DNA of 64,000 nt from PSRI01 sp041484195 (lineage in GTDB: Bacteria > Bacteroidota > Bacteroidia > Chitinophagales > Chitinophagaceae), in contig JBGPHC010000007.1 of the NCBI GenBank assembly GCA_041484195.1, forward strand, positions 92,685-156,684. Reading direction: 5' to 3'. A program made the position numbers and the translations under genes. Shown piece after piece: positions 45,605 to 53,552 of this stretch; the first letter of the stretch is position 1; every line of letters starts with the position of its first letter. A model generated the notes under the pieces. It did no database searches. It was not told the origin of the DNA and saw only the letters and a list, made by a program, of their open reading frames with translations.

Positions 45605-46306
45605 TCATGCTGGTTGCCCCCGCCCCGGCATGGCGACCCCTTTGATAAGCAGCCACAAACCGAGCGGGATTTGGAACGCGAGCATCGGCAGCCACATATA
45701 CCAGGTCATCGGTCCTTTGAAGAAGTCGGCGAGCTGCAGGGGCAGGCCCACCACGAGCAGGACCGACGCGAGCACGCCAAGCCACGCGAGTGGGGCGGGG
45801 ACGATTCGTCCGCGTAGCAGGAGATACGAGAAGATCATGCTCCCCACGGCGAAGAAGGGCGCACCAATCATCGCGCTCTGGGCTGGCATGAGTAAGAAGG
45901 CGCCGAGCGAGTCCGCGGCGACAGGAGCACCTGCCCCGGCTCCCGCCTTCGCAAGCCACAGCAGCCCCAGCGTATTCCGGATGCCGAGAGCACCCAGCAC
46001 GCCTTCGCAAACGCGACAAGCCAAGGCCAGCATCGCGAGCTCGTGGTTCACGTAGCGCGTGATCCCGTATAGCGTTACGGCCAACACAACCGCCGAGAAG
46101 CTTTCGAGCAACTCCAGCAGGATAGTCACTCGCACCGCTGACGCGTGCCCGGATATGCGCACGAGAATCGCATTAGTCCCTTCGGCGCTGGTGGCCTGGC
46201 TAAACAGGACCACGCTGGTTAGGCCTGCCGCGATGTAGAAAAGGATTGTGAAGCCAGCGAGCCTTGCGTAAAATTGCCGGGAAGTTTCAACCGTAAGATT
46301 TGTCAT
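45605..46306 (-). CDS. DUF4386 membrane protein (copy 3, strongly GC-rich)
   Basis: A 233-residue protein with FYARLAGFTILFYIAAGLTS, VTILLELLESFSAVVLAVTL and PLAWLGVLASVLLVVGLPLQ. It has the DUF4386 layout but is divergent from the other two copies. The DNA has about 60 percent G+C and many CG-ending codons, unlike any neighbour, pointing to recent transfer from a GC-rich lineage. The opposite strand holds long open frames because of the composition; they are shadows. Confidence 0.82.
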   Translation of the reverse strand: MTNLTVETSRQFYARLAGFTILFYIAAGLTSVVLFSQATSAEGTNAILVRISGHASAVRVTILLELLESFSAVVLAVTLYGITRYVNHELAMLALACRVCEGVLGALGIRNTLGLLWLAKAGAGAGAPVAADSLGAFLLMPAQSAMIGAPFFAVGSMIFSYLLLRGRIVPAPLAWLGVLASVLLVVGLPLQLADFFKGPMTWYMWLPMLAFQIPLGLWLLIKGVAMPGRGQPA

Positions 46307-46395
46307 GGTTACTCCTAATTGTAGTTTTTAGGGTCTCCAGATCATACAACTCACTTATGTGCTGCAAAACGCCTTTTGAAAGTCAATCTTAGCTT

Positions 46396-46597
46396 GCGCA
46401 TAACGTTCCGCATTGGCGATGGCAGGGCATTTTATATTCGTCCGCCCATGACCGAAGCCAAATTGAAAGGTTGAAGCTGAAGATAACAACTAAAAGCCAA
46501 ATTATTAACGTCCCGCTGGAACTAAAGCTGATAGCGGACTGTAGCCAATCCTTCCAAAGTCCAGCCCTGCAATTGCCAATGCAATGTTACCTGCTGG
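46396..46597. repeat. Cassette repeat (attC-like) 19
   Basis: Left CATAACGTTCCGCATTGGCG then ATGGCAGGGC; right GCCCTGCAATTGCCAATGCA then ATGTTACCTGC. Excellent complementarity of GCATTGGC/GCCAATGC and GCAGGGC/GCCCTGC. Confidence 0.88.
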
Positions 46598-46629
46598 CTT
46601 TCGTCTTGCGTTGTTAAGCTATGTGTCCA

Positions 46630-49107
46630 TTAATTAAACGGCACGATTGTTTTTATACACATATTCCTTCCCATATTGTACATTCCAAAATGCCCGCTTG
46701 TCGAATGTGTGTAATATTCAAAATACTTTAGTCGGCTAAGGTTGGATTGGTAGGCCTTGTCAAAAAGATTGTTTACCTGAAATTGAAACTGTAAGGCATT
46801 GCTTTTTGAAAAACGTATTTTTGTGTTTATTGATACATTGAACAAAGTATAAGATGGCGTTGCAGTTTCGGTATTGTTCAATGCCAAATACCTGTTTTGT
46901 GCCGCACTAAATTCAGCTTCTATTTTACCGTTTATCTCTTCAAATATTTTTGATTTTGTTTTTATGTTCTGATTGATGCTGCTTAATATTTTCAAAGGTG
47001 GAATTAATGGCAAATACTCTCCGTTTATCCTTTCATTCTTATAGGCTCGTTTTTTATTGAAGCCATACACAACAGATGAAGAATTGTCGAAAGAAAAGCC
47101 TTTTAAAATTGTGGGATGTATATTCAGCATCAGCTCTGTGCCATAAAGTTGTGCCGATGCCTGTTGATATTGAAATGCTTTATTTCCTTGCGCATCCAAG
47201 ATTGCGTCTCCATTTGCATCCGTCAATAGCGACAAATAAATATAATGGTCGATGTTGTTGTTGAACAGGCTTGCTGATGCAGAAACATTATTGAAATGAA
47301 TGTCTGCTCCAATATCTTCCTGCAAGCTAAATTCAGGCACAAAATTTCTGTCGCCCAAATAAATGATGTGTGCTCCCGGGTCTAAACCATTAGATGCAAA
47401 TTCAGTAATGCTTGGCGCTCTGTAACCTTTCGCCATATTGGCCTTTAAGTTTATATGCTCGTTCAGTTTATAGGTTGTACCAATGCTCAAAGAAGTTCCG
47501 TTAAATGTTTTAGTGAATGCAGGGAATTGTAAATATGTCCCTGCCGTGTCCGGCGGTGATACTCGTTTGCCAAAGCCCGTTATACTATTGATTTTTGTGT
47601 AAAAACTATTGCCTTGCAAATGTCGGTTGTCATATCTTAAGCCACCGCTTATTGTCCATTTATCTTGTTTCCATTTCGCATAGACATAACTGCCAATATC
47701 GAATAAATCATAATCAGGAATGGGAAAATCTGTTGCGTCTTTGCTCTTGTTGTCTTGATACATTCCATTTACACCAATAGAAATTTCGAGATTAAAAACA
47801 GTAGGTGCATTGTAACGAAAATCATAATTAAAAGTATTTAGCCGCACATACATTCCTGCTTGCTGTGGAATGGTTGGGTGGTTATATTCCCCGCGGATAT
47901 TTTGTTGAAATGCCAGAGAAAAATCAATATCGCCTTTGCCAATATCATAATGATTATTGCTATAAATCCTGTAATGCTGAATGCGCTGGTGCAAAGGGCT
48001 GAGTTGATAAGAATTTAATTCGGCATCCGAAACAACGGGGCGGTCTTTTATATCGTCATTGTTGCCCTCATAAATCTGTTTGGTGAATTGTCTTGTTATC
48101 GAATCACGGCTTCCATCGGGTATTCCCTGTAAATTGTCGTAGAGTGTAAGGTTTAGATTAGAGTATCCTTTACTGCTGTAATGCAGCATGGTTGCCGATG
48201 CGTTGGTTTCATGAAAGCCTGTATTGTAAACCCTTCCGTCAATATTATTGGCGTAATTTTTGGCAATTCTATACGACCCTCTCAAAGCATAAGCCCAATT
48301 ATTTTTTGAAAAGGTAAGTCTTAGCCCATTGCCTATTAAACCGTTATTGCTTTGATATTCTGTAAAATATTTCCCTTTCAATTTTGCATCGTCCTTAGCA
48401 GGCATTTCGGGTATCAAACTTACCACGCCAGCCACCGCATCCGAACCATACATAATGCTTGCAGGACCTTTTACAACCTCGGCTTTGCCGATATTATAGG
48501 CATCAACCTCTATGCCATGTTCATCGCCCCATTGTTGCCCTTCCTGCCTTATGCCGTTATACAAAGTAAGCACACGGTTATAACCCAAACCACGAATAAA
48601 AGGTTTTGAAATATTGGGACCGGTTTTTACGGCATTCAATCCTGCAACATTTTTTACCAGCACGTCTATAATATTTGTTTCGGTGGTATTCTCAATCGCT
48701 TTTGTAGAAACACTGACAATTGCAATAGGGTTTTCCCTTGCAAGCACCGCTTTTGAAACCCCTGTAACAACTACTTCATTAAGCGTTCCTTGTTTTGGTT
48801 TTAATAATATCTCGTAATTGTTTTTTAGTATAGAAACTTGTATGGTGTCAGACACATAGCCTAAAAAGGAAATAACCAATTTTGATGTTGTCACATTTTG
48901 AGGAAGTGTGATTTTAAATTTACCCGTAGCATCGGTGGTTGTGCCAATAGTGGATTTCAAAATTAAGATATTACAATAGTCGAGCGGCTGTTGCGTTTCA
49001 GCATCTTTCACAACGCCACTAATGGTTTGTGCATGCACCCATTGCTGAGCAACTATAAGCATCAGGGTAATTATTACACTTTGCTTGTAAATACTTTTTT
49101 GCATCAT
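46630..49107 (-). CDS. TonB-dependent outer-membrane receptor
   Basis: An 825-residue receptor. Signal peptide 1-27 (IITLMLIVAQQWVHA). A carboxypeptidase-regulatory-like domain covers 28-110 (ISGVVKDAETQQPLDYCNIL). The plug spans about 115-230 (NIIDVLVKNVAGLNAVKTGP and MYGSDAVAGVVSL). The 22-strand barrel fills the rest; the last strand ends NMCIKTIVPFN. It probably imports a metal chelate: it faces a DtxR/MntR-type regulator gene, and a palindrome overlaps its promoter. The stop is 33 nt from repeat 19. Substrate not determined. Confidence 0.93.
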   Translation of the reverse strand: MMQKSIYKQSVIITLMLIVAQQWVHAQTISGVVKDAETQQPLDYCNILILKSTIGTTTDATGKFKITLPQNVTTSKLVISFLGYVSDTIQVSILKNNYEILLKPKQGTLNEVVVTGVSKAVLARENPIAIVSVSTKAIENTTETNIIDVLVKNVAGLNAVKTGPNISKPFIRGLGYNRVLTLYNGIRQEGQQWGDEHGIEVDAYNIGKAEVVKGPASIMYGSDAVAGVVSLIPEMPAKDDAKLKGKYFTEYQSNNGLIGNGLRLTFSKNNWAYALRGSYRIAKNYANNIDGRVYNTGFHETNASATMLHYSSKGYSNLNLTLYDNLQGIPDGSRDSITRQFTKQIYEGNNDDIKDRPVVSDAELNSYQLSPLHQRIQHYRIYSNNHYDIGKGDIDFSLAFQQNIRGEYNHPTIPQQAGMYVRLNTFNYDFRYNAPTVFNLEISIGVNGMYQDNKSKDATDFPIPDYDLFDIGSYVYAKWKQDKWTISGGLRYDNRHLQGNSFYTKINSITGFGKRVSPPDTAGTYLQFPAFTKTFNGTSLSIGTTYKLNEHINLKANMAKGYRAPSITEFASNGLDPGAHIIYLGDRNFVPEFSLQEDIGADIHFNNVSASASLFNNNIDHYIYLSLLTDANGDAILDAQGNKAFQYQQASAQLYGTELMLNIHPTILKGFSFDNSSSVVYGFNKKRAYKNERINGEYLPLIPPLKILSSINQNIKTKSKIFEEINGKIEAEFSAAQNRYLALNNTETATPSYTLFNVSINTKIRFSKSNALQFQFQVNNLFDKAYQSNLSRLKYFEYYTHSTSGHFGMYNMGRNMCIKTIVPFN

Positions 49108-49130
49108 TCTGAAAATCTAAATTAGATATA

Positions 49131-49161
49131 CAAAAGTATATAGTTAGAGTCATCTAACAAA
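49131..49161 (-). promoter_or_regulatory. Promoter of the TonB-dependent receptor
   Basis: On the minus strand TTTG (49158-49161), a 19-nt spacer and TACTTTTG (49131-49138) match the TTTG-N19-TAnnTTTG consensus exactly. The start codon is 24 nt beyond the -7 box, leaving a leader of roughly 17 nt. Confidence 0.85.
49143..49158. promoter_or_regulatory. Palindromic operator, predicted DtxR/MntR-family binding site
   Basis: GTTAGAGTCATCTAAC is a perfect inverted repeat with six-base arms and a four-base centre. It lies inside the 19-nt spacer of the receptor promoter, touching the -33 element, and 66 nt before the regulator start. A bound repressor would block polymerase. Binding by the neighbouring regulator is inferred from position. 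Confidence 0.72.
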
Positions 49162-49189
49162 ATATATTTCAATGAACGAACTGAAAGCT

Positions 49190-49219
49190 TTTGGTAGGCA
49201 ATAAATTTTATTAGTTTTG
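49190..49219 (+). promoter_or_regulatory. Promoter of the DtxR/MntR-type regulator
   Basis: TTTG at 49190-49193, an 18-nt spacer and TAGTTTTG at 49212-49219. The start codon begins only four bases after the -7 box, so the transcript would be leaderless or nearly so. Confidence 0.75.
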
Positions 49220-49223
49220 TCCT

Positions 49224-49883
49224 ATGAATTCATTAATAGAAGAAAATTATTTGAAAGCCCTGTTCAACATAGCCAATGAAACTGGCGAAGTGAATGTTGC
49301 AGAATTGTCTAAAAGGCTTGATATAAAAATGCCTACTGTAACAAGTATGATGAAAAAGCTATCGGAAAAAAAGCTGGTTCATTATGAAAGTTACAAGCCT
49401 TTACATCTAACCGAAAAAGGCAAGAAAGAAGCAGGGTTGATTATCCGTAAGCATCGCCTTACAGAAATGTTTTTGGTAGATAAAATGAAGATAGGTTGGG
49501 AAGATGTACACGATATTGCCGAACAAATTGAGCATATACAATCTCCTGTTTTTTTTGAGAAAATGGATGAATTGCTGGGTTATCCAAAAGTTGACCCACA
49601 CGGCTCTCCCATACCCGATAAAAATGGAAAAGTAGTTTGGAAAGAGTACAACAAACTAAGCGATTGCAAAGTTGGCGAAACAGTCAAACTGGCTGCGGTG
49701 ATAAATACCTCGTCCGATTTTTTAAAGTTTTTAAATGCCCGTGAAATGCGTTTGGGTCTAAAAATAAAAATCAAGGCAATAGAGCCGTTCGACAAGTCCA
49801 TAGTGGTAACCTATGGCAAAAGACCAGCAGAAGCATTAAGCAATATTGTCTGTGAAAGGTTGTTGGTGGAAAAGGATGTATAA
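49224..49883 (+). CDS. DtxR/MntR-family metal-dependent regulator
   Basis: A 219-residue metalloregulator. N-terminal winged helix (EENYLKALFNIANETGEVNV and KRLDIKMPTVTSMMKKLSEK), dimerisation and metal-binding helices (IIRKHRLTEMFLVDKMKIGW, EDVHDIAEQIEHIQSPVFFE with the H-D-x-A-x-x-x-E-H metal set, then GYPKVDPHGSPIPDKNG), and a C-terminal FeoA/SH3-like domain (LGLKIKIKAIEPFDKSIVV). It probably senses Fe2+ or Mn2+. Divergent from a TonB receptor whose promoter holds a palindrome, so it probably represses that receptor when metal is plentiful. Iron and manganese cannot be told apart here. Confidence 0.93.
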   Translation: MNSLIEENYLKALFNIANETGEVNVAELSKRLDIKMPTVTSMMKKLSEKKLVHYESYKPLHLTEKGKKEAGLIIRKHRLTEMFLVDKMKIGWEDVHDIAEQIEHIQSPVFFEKMDELLGYPKVDPHGSPIPDKNGKVVWKEYNKLSDCKVGETVKLAAVINTSSDFLKFLNAREMRLGLKIKIKAIEPFDKSIVVTYGKRPAEALSNIVCERLLVEKDV

Positions 49884-50393
49884 CACGTTAATCGTTGTAG
49901 TCCTGTGTGTGCCCAAATTTGAGGACTGTCACCATAAGCTTGCGCTAACACGTAAATATACGCAACCCGATATTCAAAATACAGTAATCTGTCTCTAAAG
50001 GCCGGATTGCAGCACCCGGAAAAAGATAAAGACTCGTCCACCGAACAGGCCTTAGAACTCAGTAAGAAACCTGAATCCAAATAATTATCTGGAAATGCTT
50101 ACGAGCAAAGAGAGGGGCGCGAGAAAATTGGTCCTTAATAGGGATTCAGTCATAATGATGCAGAACCGGCAAGAGCCAGTTTGAAATTTTTCCTTTCAGG
50201 TTTATTAGTAATAGGTGATCTTGTCTTTACGGAGTCTACGCCTCCAGGATTGTACCCGAAGGCTTTACTAAGTTCGAAACGGCATCCTTACAAAAAAATC
50301 GGAGGGACGACAAATTTCCTGGATAAGTCTACTCTTTAGCAAGTAGCACAAGATTAAGATGTATAAAAAGTGAAGGATATTTCATACATTCTG
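49884..50393. other. Gene-free stretch after the metalloregulator
   Basis: About 510 nt. A possible repeat left end, TTGCGCTAACACGTAAATAT, occurs at 49943-49962, but no matching right end was found. Short open frames here have no recognisable content. Confidence 0.4.
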
Positions 50394-50423
50394 TTTGAAT
50401 AAATGGATAAACATTTATATTTG
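50394..50423 (+). promoter_or_regulatory. Promoter candidate for the lectin-domain gene
   Basis: TTTG at 50394-50397, an 18-nt spacer and TATATTTG at 50416-50423. The preferred start codon is 147 nt further on, so there would be a long untranslated leader. Confidence 0.6.
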
Positions 50424-50569
50424 TAATTCATCTGCACATTACCTGGATTAACAGGACGATACCCACAATTATTGAAAATTTGGAATTTAACAGAAGCCTT
50501 GCGCTTTCTGAGCTTATAAATCCTGGCAGTTCTGAAATTTCCGTCATAGAACGATTAAACCAAATACTT

Positions 50570-51418
50570 ATGAAGAGAGTTTTAGTTTTAATGCCTTTGC
50601 TCATTTCCATTTATTCAAATGCGCAAGTAATCTGTGGAACTGCTGATGAAGGTGGGGTGGTAACTCTTACAGCTCCTCCCGGAAATATTTTTGTAAGCAT
50701 TGAATTTGCCAGTTACGGCACACCGAACGGAAGCTGCGGCAGCTTTACAATAGGTTCCTGTGATGCTGCAAACAGCGTAAGTATATGTTCTACAGCATTT
50801 GTGGGTTTAAATTCAGCAAGCATCAGCGCCACAAACGGCGTATTTGGAGACCCATGTGGAGGAACGTTCAAGCGGCTGTATATCCAGGCAAGATATTCAA
50901 CCTCATTGCCGCTAACCCTTACGTCTTTTACCGCGAGAAACACTGGCAGCAACAGAGTACAGCTTGACTGGTCAAGTGACAATGAAATAAATGTTTCTCA
51001 TTTTGAAATCCGGAGAAGTACTGACGATTTTTCTTTTGAAACGACAGCCTCCGTTCCGGCAGAAGGATTTGGAAGGCATAATTATAGTTTTATGGACACT
51101 ATTTCAGCAACCGCGACTTCATACTATTACCAATTAAAAATCGTGGACGCAGATAATAAATACCGGTACAGCAAAATCATTCATATTAGCAATGTTACAC
51201 GAGGCATAAAGCTGTCTGTATTCCCCAATCCAGCCAATAACTTAATTACAATTACTGGTATGAAGGCAGGTGAAATATTCATCGAAAACATGGCTGGCCA
51301 GACCATCAAAAAAATGACCATACTCAATGACAGAATTACAATAGATATTAGTGAATGGAACCCGGGAATTTATTTTATAAAGTGTGCTGATGATGCAGTA
51401 AAATTCATTAAAATGTAA
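50570..51418 (+). CDS. Secreted SUEL/galactose-binding lectin-type protein with T9SS tail
   Basis: A 282-residue exported protein starting at ATG 50570 (MKRVLVLMPLLISIYSNAQ). Residues about 20-125 form a rhamnose/galactose-binding lectin (SUEL) type domain with paired cysteines: VICGTADEGGVVTLTAP, FASYGTPNGSCGSFTIGSCD and FGDPCGGTFKRLYIQARY. A linker domain follows (LDWSSDNEINVSHFEIRRS). The last 80 residues form a T9SS type A sorting domain (LSVFPNPANNLITITGM, NPGIYFIKCADDAVKFIKM). It probably acts at the cell surface in sugar binding. Rightward orientation is opposite to most array genes. Confidence 0.83.
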   Translation: MKRVLVLMPLLISIYSNAQVICGTADEGGVVTLTAPPGNIFVSIEFASYGTPNGSCGSFTIGSCDAANSVSICSTAFVGLNSASISATNGVFGDPCGGTFKRLYIQARYSTSLPLTLTSFTARNTGSNRVQLDWSSDNEINVSHFEIRRSTDDFSFETTASVPAEGFGRHNYSFMDTISATATSYYYQLKIVDADNKYRYSKIIHISNVTRGIKLSVFPNPANNLITITGMKAGEIFIENMAGQTIKKMTILNDRITIDISEWNPGIYFIKCADDAVKFIKM

Positions 51419-51593
51419 AGCTCTGCAAAGGCTTTTTGGTTCTATTACCTCCTTGTGTAAGCTCTACCGATCCAAATACTAAAAACTGCAATGCCAGGCC
51501 AATATTCATTCTCAACCTGTAATGTAATTTAAGCACACAAGGGAAAAGGAAACGGAATTTCTGAAATCATTTTCAAACATCCCGGATTAGTAG

Positions 51594-51830
51594 TCACCAT
51601 GGTTTGACTATATTTTCCTGCATAAACCGGCATGAAAAAATTCGAGATTTTGTGATAATATTGGGGCGATAGCTTACAGCGTCAATACTGTCCAATCGCT
51701 TCAAAAAGTCTCTGTAATGCAAGCTAATTGTTTCGTTACATAAGCTGCCAATAAGAGGTTGCGGATAATCTTGTCCACGTGACTTTGCACATAATGATAT
51801 TGTCAATATGAATAAAGCTAAGAATTTCAC
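51594..51830 (-). CDS. Short secreted protein, possibly truncated
   Basis: A 78-residue frame from a GTG at 51830 (VKFLALFILTISLCAKSRGQ), giving a clear signal peptide. The mature part (LIGSLCNETISLHYRDFLKR) is short and unrecognised. An ATG-type start lies only within the repeat upstream. The C-terminus may be cut. Its start is next to a cassette repeat, as in other units. Confidence 0.45.
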   Translation of the reverse strand: MKFLALFILTISLCAKSRGQDYPQPLIGSLCNETISLHYRDFLKRLDSIDAVSYRPNIITKSRIFSCRFMQENIVKPW

Positions 51831-51840
51831 GGTCCTATGC

Positions 51841-52005
51841 CTGGCAACGCCACGGGTTTGCGTCAGCCGGGTACGGCATTGTTCGTCAGCCCGAAACCAA
51901 AGCCCCATAGTAGCACTACAACTGATGCGTTTTCCCCTTCCGAACGTACCGTTCTGTACGGGCGGGCGTCAGCCCCGCTTGCGCAAAACCCATTTTGTAT
52001 GCAGA
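51841..52005. repeat. Cassette repeat (attC-like) 21
   Basis: Left GGCAACGCCACGGGTTTGCG; right GCTTGCGCAAAACCCATTTT. Arms GGGTTTGCG/CGCAAAACCC. Similar to repeats 4 and 5 at the left end. (No number 20 is assigned: only a lone left end was seen near 49943.). Confidence 0.75.
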
Positions 52006-52383
52006 TGCCAGGGCAATTGCAGGCTGCCCGGGTCGCACAGAAGTCAATCCTATGATAAATTGTCAATGCAGCACAAAAGACGGGGAGGGATATGAAACCG
52101 GATTCTTTTTGTCAACCCTGTTACACCAAAAGTTATAGTACAAGTGCATTTCAAGATTCTTCGGCATTTCAATTCCTGACCGTCAGCCAGGCCGGCTTAC
52201 AATCGGGAAAGGCATCTGTCGGCCTGAAGTGTCTATTGAAAGCGATGATGTTTCTTGAAATACCGTCAGGCCGGATATGAAGACAAATGTCCAACCGTAC
52301 CAATTTTGCCCCGCCCGTTAGAAACTAAAACGCCAACTCCCGCTTCCAATCAGAAAAGACCAGTGAGCCAAGCCAGGCAATTG
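52006..52383. other. Gene-free stretch of mixed repeat fragments
   Basis: About 380 nt without a supported gene. Pieces such as CCGTCAGCCAGGCCGG and CCCCGCCCGTTAGAAAC resemble repeat interiors and a right end, so it may hold one or two degraded sites. Confidence 0.4.
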
Positions 52384-52603
52384 CATTCAACAAACAGGGC
52401 TTGCCGAATTGGTGGGTAATAGACTTCCGTCCGCCCGGCCAACAGAAGTTAAATTAATCAATAAAAGTTGATGATTTGCATCCCAATAGCAATCGGGACT
52501 ATATTAATAACGTCAAGCCCGCCATGAAGTCAAATTGAAAAACAAAAAGCTGAAACACGGCTTCCATCCGCCCCCATTTTGGCAAACCCTCTTGTTAGCG
52601 GTT
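52384..52603. repeat. Cassette repeat (attC-like) 22
   Basis: Left CAACAAACAGGGCTTGCCGA; right TTTTGGCAAACCCTCTTGTT then AGCGGTTCG. Interior GACTTCCGTCCGCCCGG. The right 45 nt nearly match those of repeat 16. Confidence 0.85.
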
Positions 52604-52732
52604 CGTGCTTTTCTTCAGAGAGTTTTGATTATTTTTTTTTCTCCAATTAACGTCATTCCTTATGCTGATTGCTATCATAAAACAATAATAGCCAAACTTC
52701 TAAATTTGAACCTGTTCAAAAATCTAAAAAGG

Positions 52733-53473
52733 ATGAGGCATATTATTTTCATTATTGCTATCTATTTTTCTGCTACACTACAGGCACAAACTGCTAAAGA
52801 AATCGTACAAAAAGCCGATGAAAAATTACGGGGCATTACCTCACTGATGGAACTCACCATTAAAACCGTGCGACCAAGCTGGACAAGAAGCATGGACGTA
52901 AAAGCATGGATGAAAGGTAGCGACTATTCCATGATACTCATTCAATCCCCGGCAAAAGATAGGGGCATCGCTTTTTTAAAACGCAAAAAAGAAGTTTGGA
53001 ACTGGATGCCATCATTGGAACGTACCATTAAACTGCCGCCCAGCATGATGAGCCAAAGCTGGATGGGTACCGATTTTACCAATGATGATTTGGTTAAAGA
53101 ATCTTCCATAGTTAACGATTATAATCACAGCATCGTTGGTGATACGACGATTGATAACAGGACCTGCTATATCATTCAAATGATTCCTAAACCGGAAGCC
53201 GCGGTGGTATGGGGCAAATTGATTGTATGTATTGACAAAAAAGATTTTTTAGAACTGCACACCAGGTTTTTTGATGAAGATGGGAAACTCATAAATATTA
53301 TGAATGCTTACGATATAAAAATAATGGACAACCGGCTGATACCAACAAGGTTTGAAATGATACCGATGGATAAAACAAATCAGAAAACAGAAATGATTTA
53401 CCGGGCTATAAAATATAACCGGCCAATTGAGGATGGATTTTTTACGACGGAGAAAATGAAGACGGTTAGCTAA
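52733..53473 (+). CDS. LolA-like outer-membrane lipoprotein-sorting protein
   Basis: About 246 residues from the ATG at 52733 (MRHIIFIIAIYFSATLQAQ), which gives a signal peptide; the longer frame to 52535 runs through the repeat. The mature part has the half-barrel layout of LolA-like sorting proteins: AKEIVQKADEKLRGITSLME, SYDYSMIL-like strands (SDYSMILIQSPAKDRGIAFL), KEVWNWMPSLERTIKLPPSM and MSQSWMGTDFTNDDLVKESS. It would carry a lipid or lipoprotein across the periplasm. First gene of a five-gene rightward block. TAAATTTG at 52701-52708 is a possible -7 element. Confidence 0.85.
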   Translation: MRHIIFIIAIYFSATLQAQTAKEIVQKADEKLRGITSLMELTIKTVRPSWTRSMDVKAWMKGSDYSMILIQSPAKDRGIAFLKRKKEVWNWMPSLERTIKLPPSMMSQSWMGTDFTNDDLVKESSIVNDYNHSIVGDTTIDNRTCYIIQMIPKPEAAVVWGKLIVCIDKKDFLELHTRFFDEDGKLINIMNAYDIKIMDNRLIPTRFEMIPMDKTNQKTEMIYRAIKYNRPIEDGFFTTEKMKTVS

Positions 53474-53552
53474 TTAATAATGATAATGAATTATTTGTCC
53501 TATTAAAACATTAGCAAATCAGCAAATTGGCATATTATCAAATTTGCGTTTT

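Noticed and set aside
45012..46055. Long plus-strand frames opposite the DUF4386 genes
   Set aside because: Shadows caused by high GC content; the minus strand carries the conserved membrane-protein patterns.
49943..50430. A complete repeat 20 after the metalloregulator
   Set aside because: A left-end-like GCTAACACG is present, but no complementary right end could be found before the lectin gene.
51808..52095. Overlapping frames in both directions
   Set aside because: They lie in the inverted repeat 51841-52005, whose palindromic, GC-richer sequence gives chance open frames.
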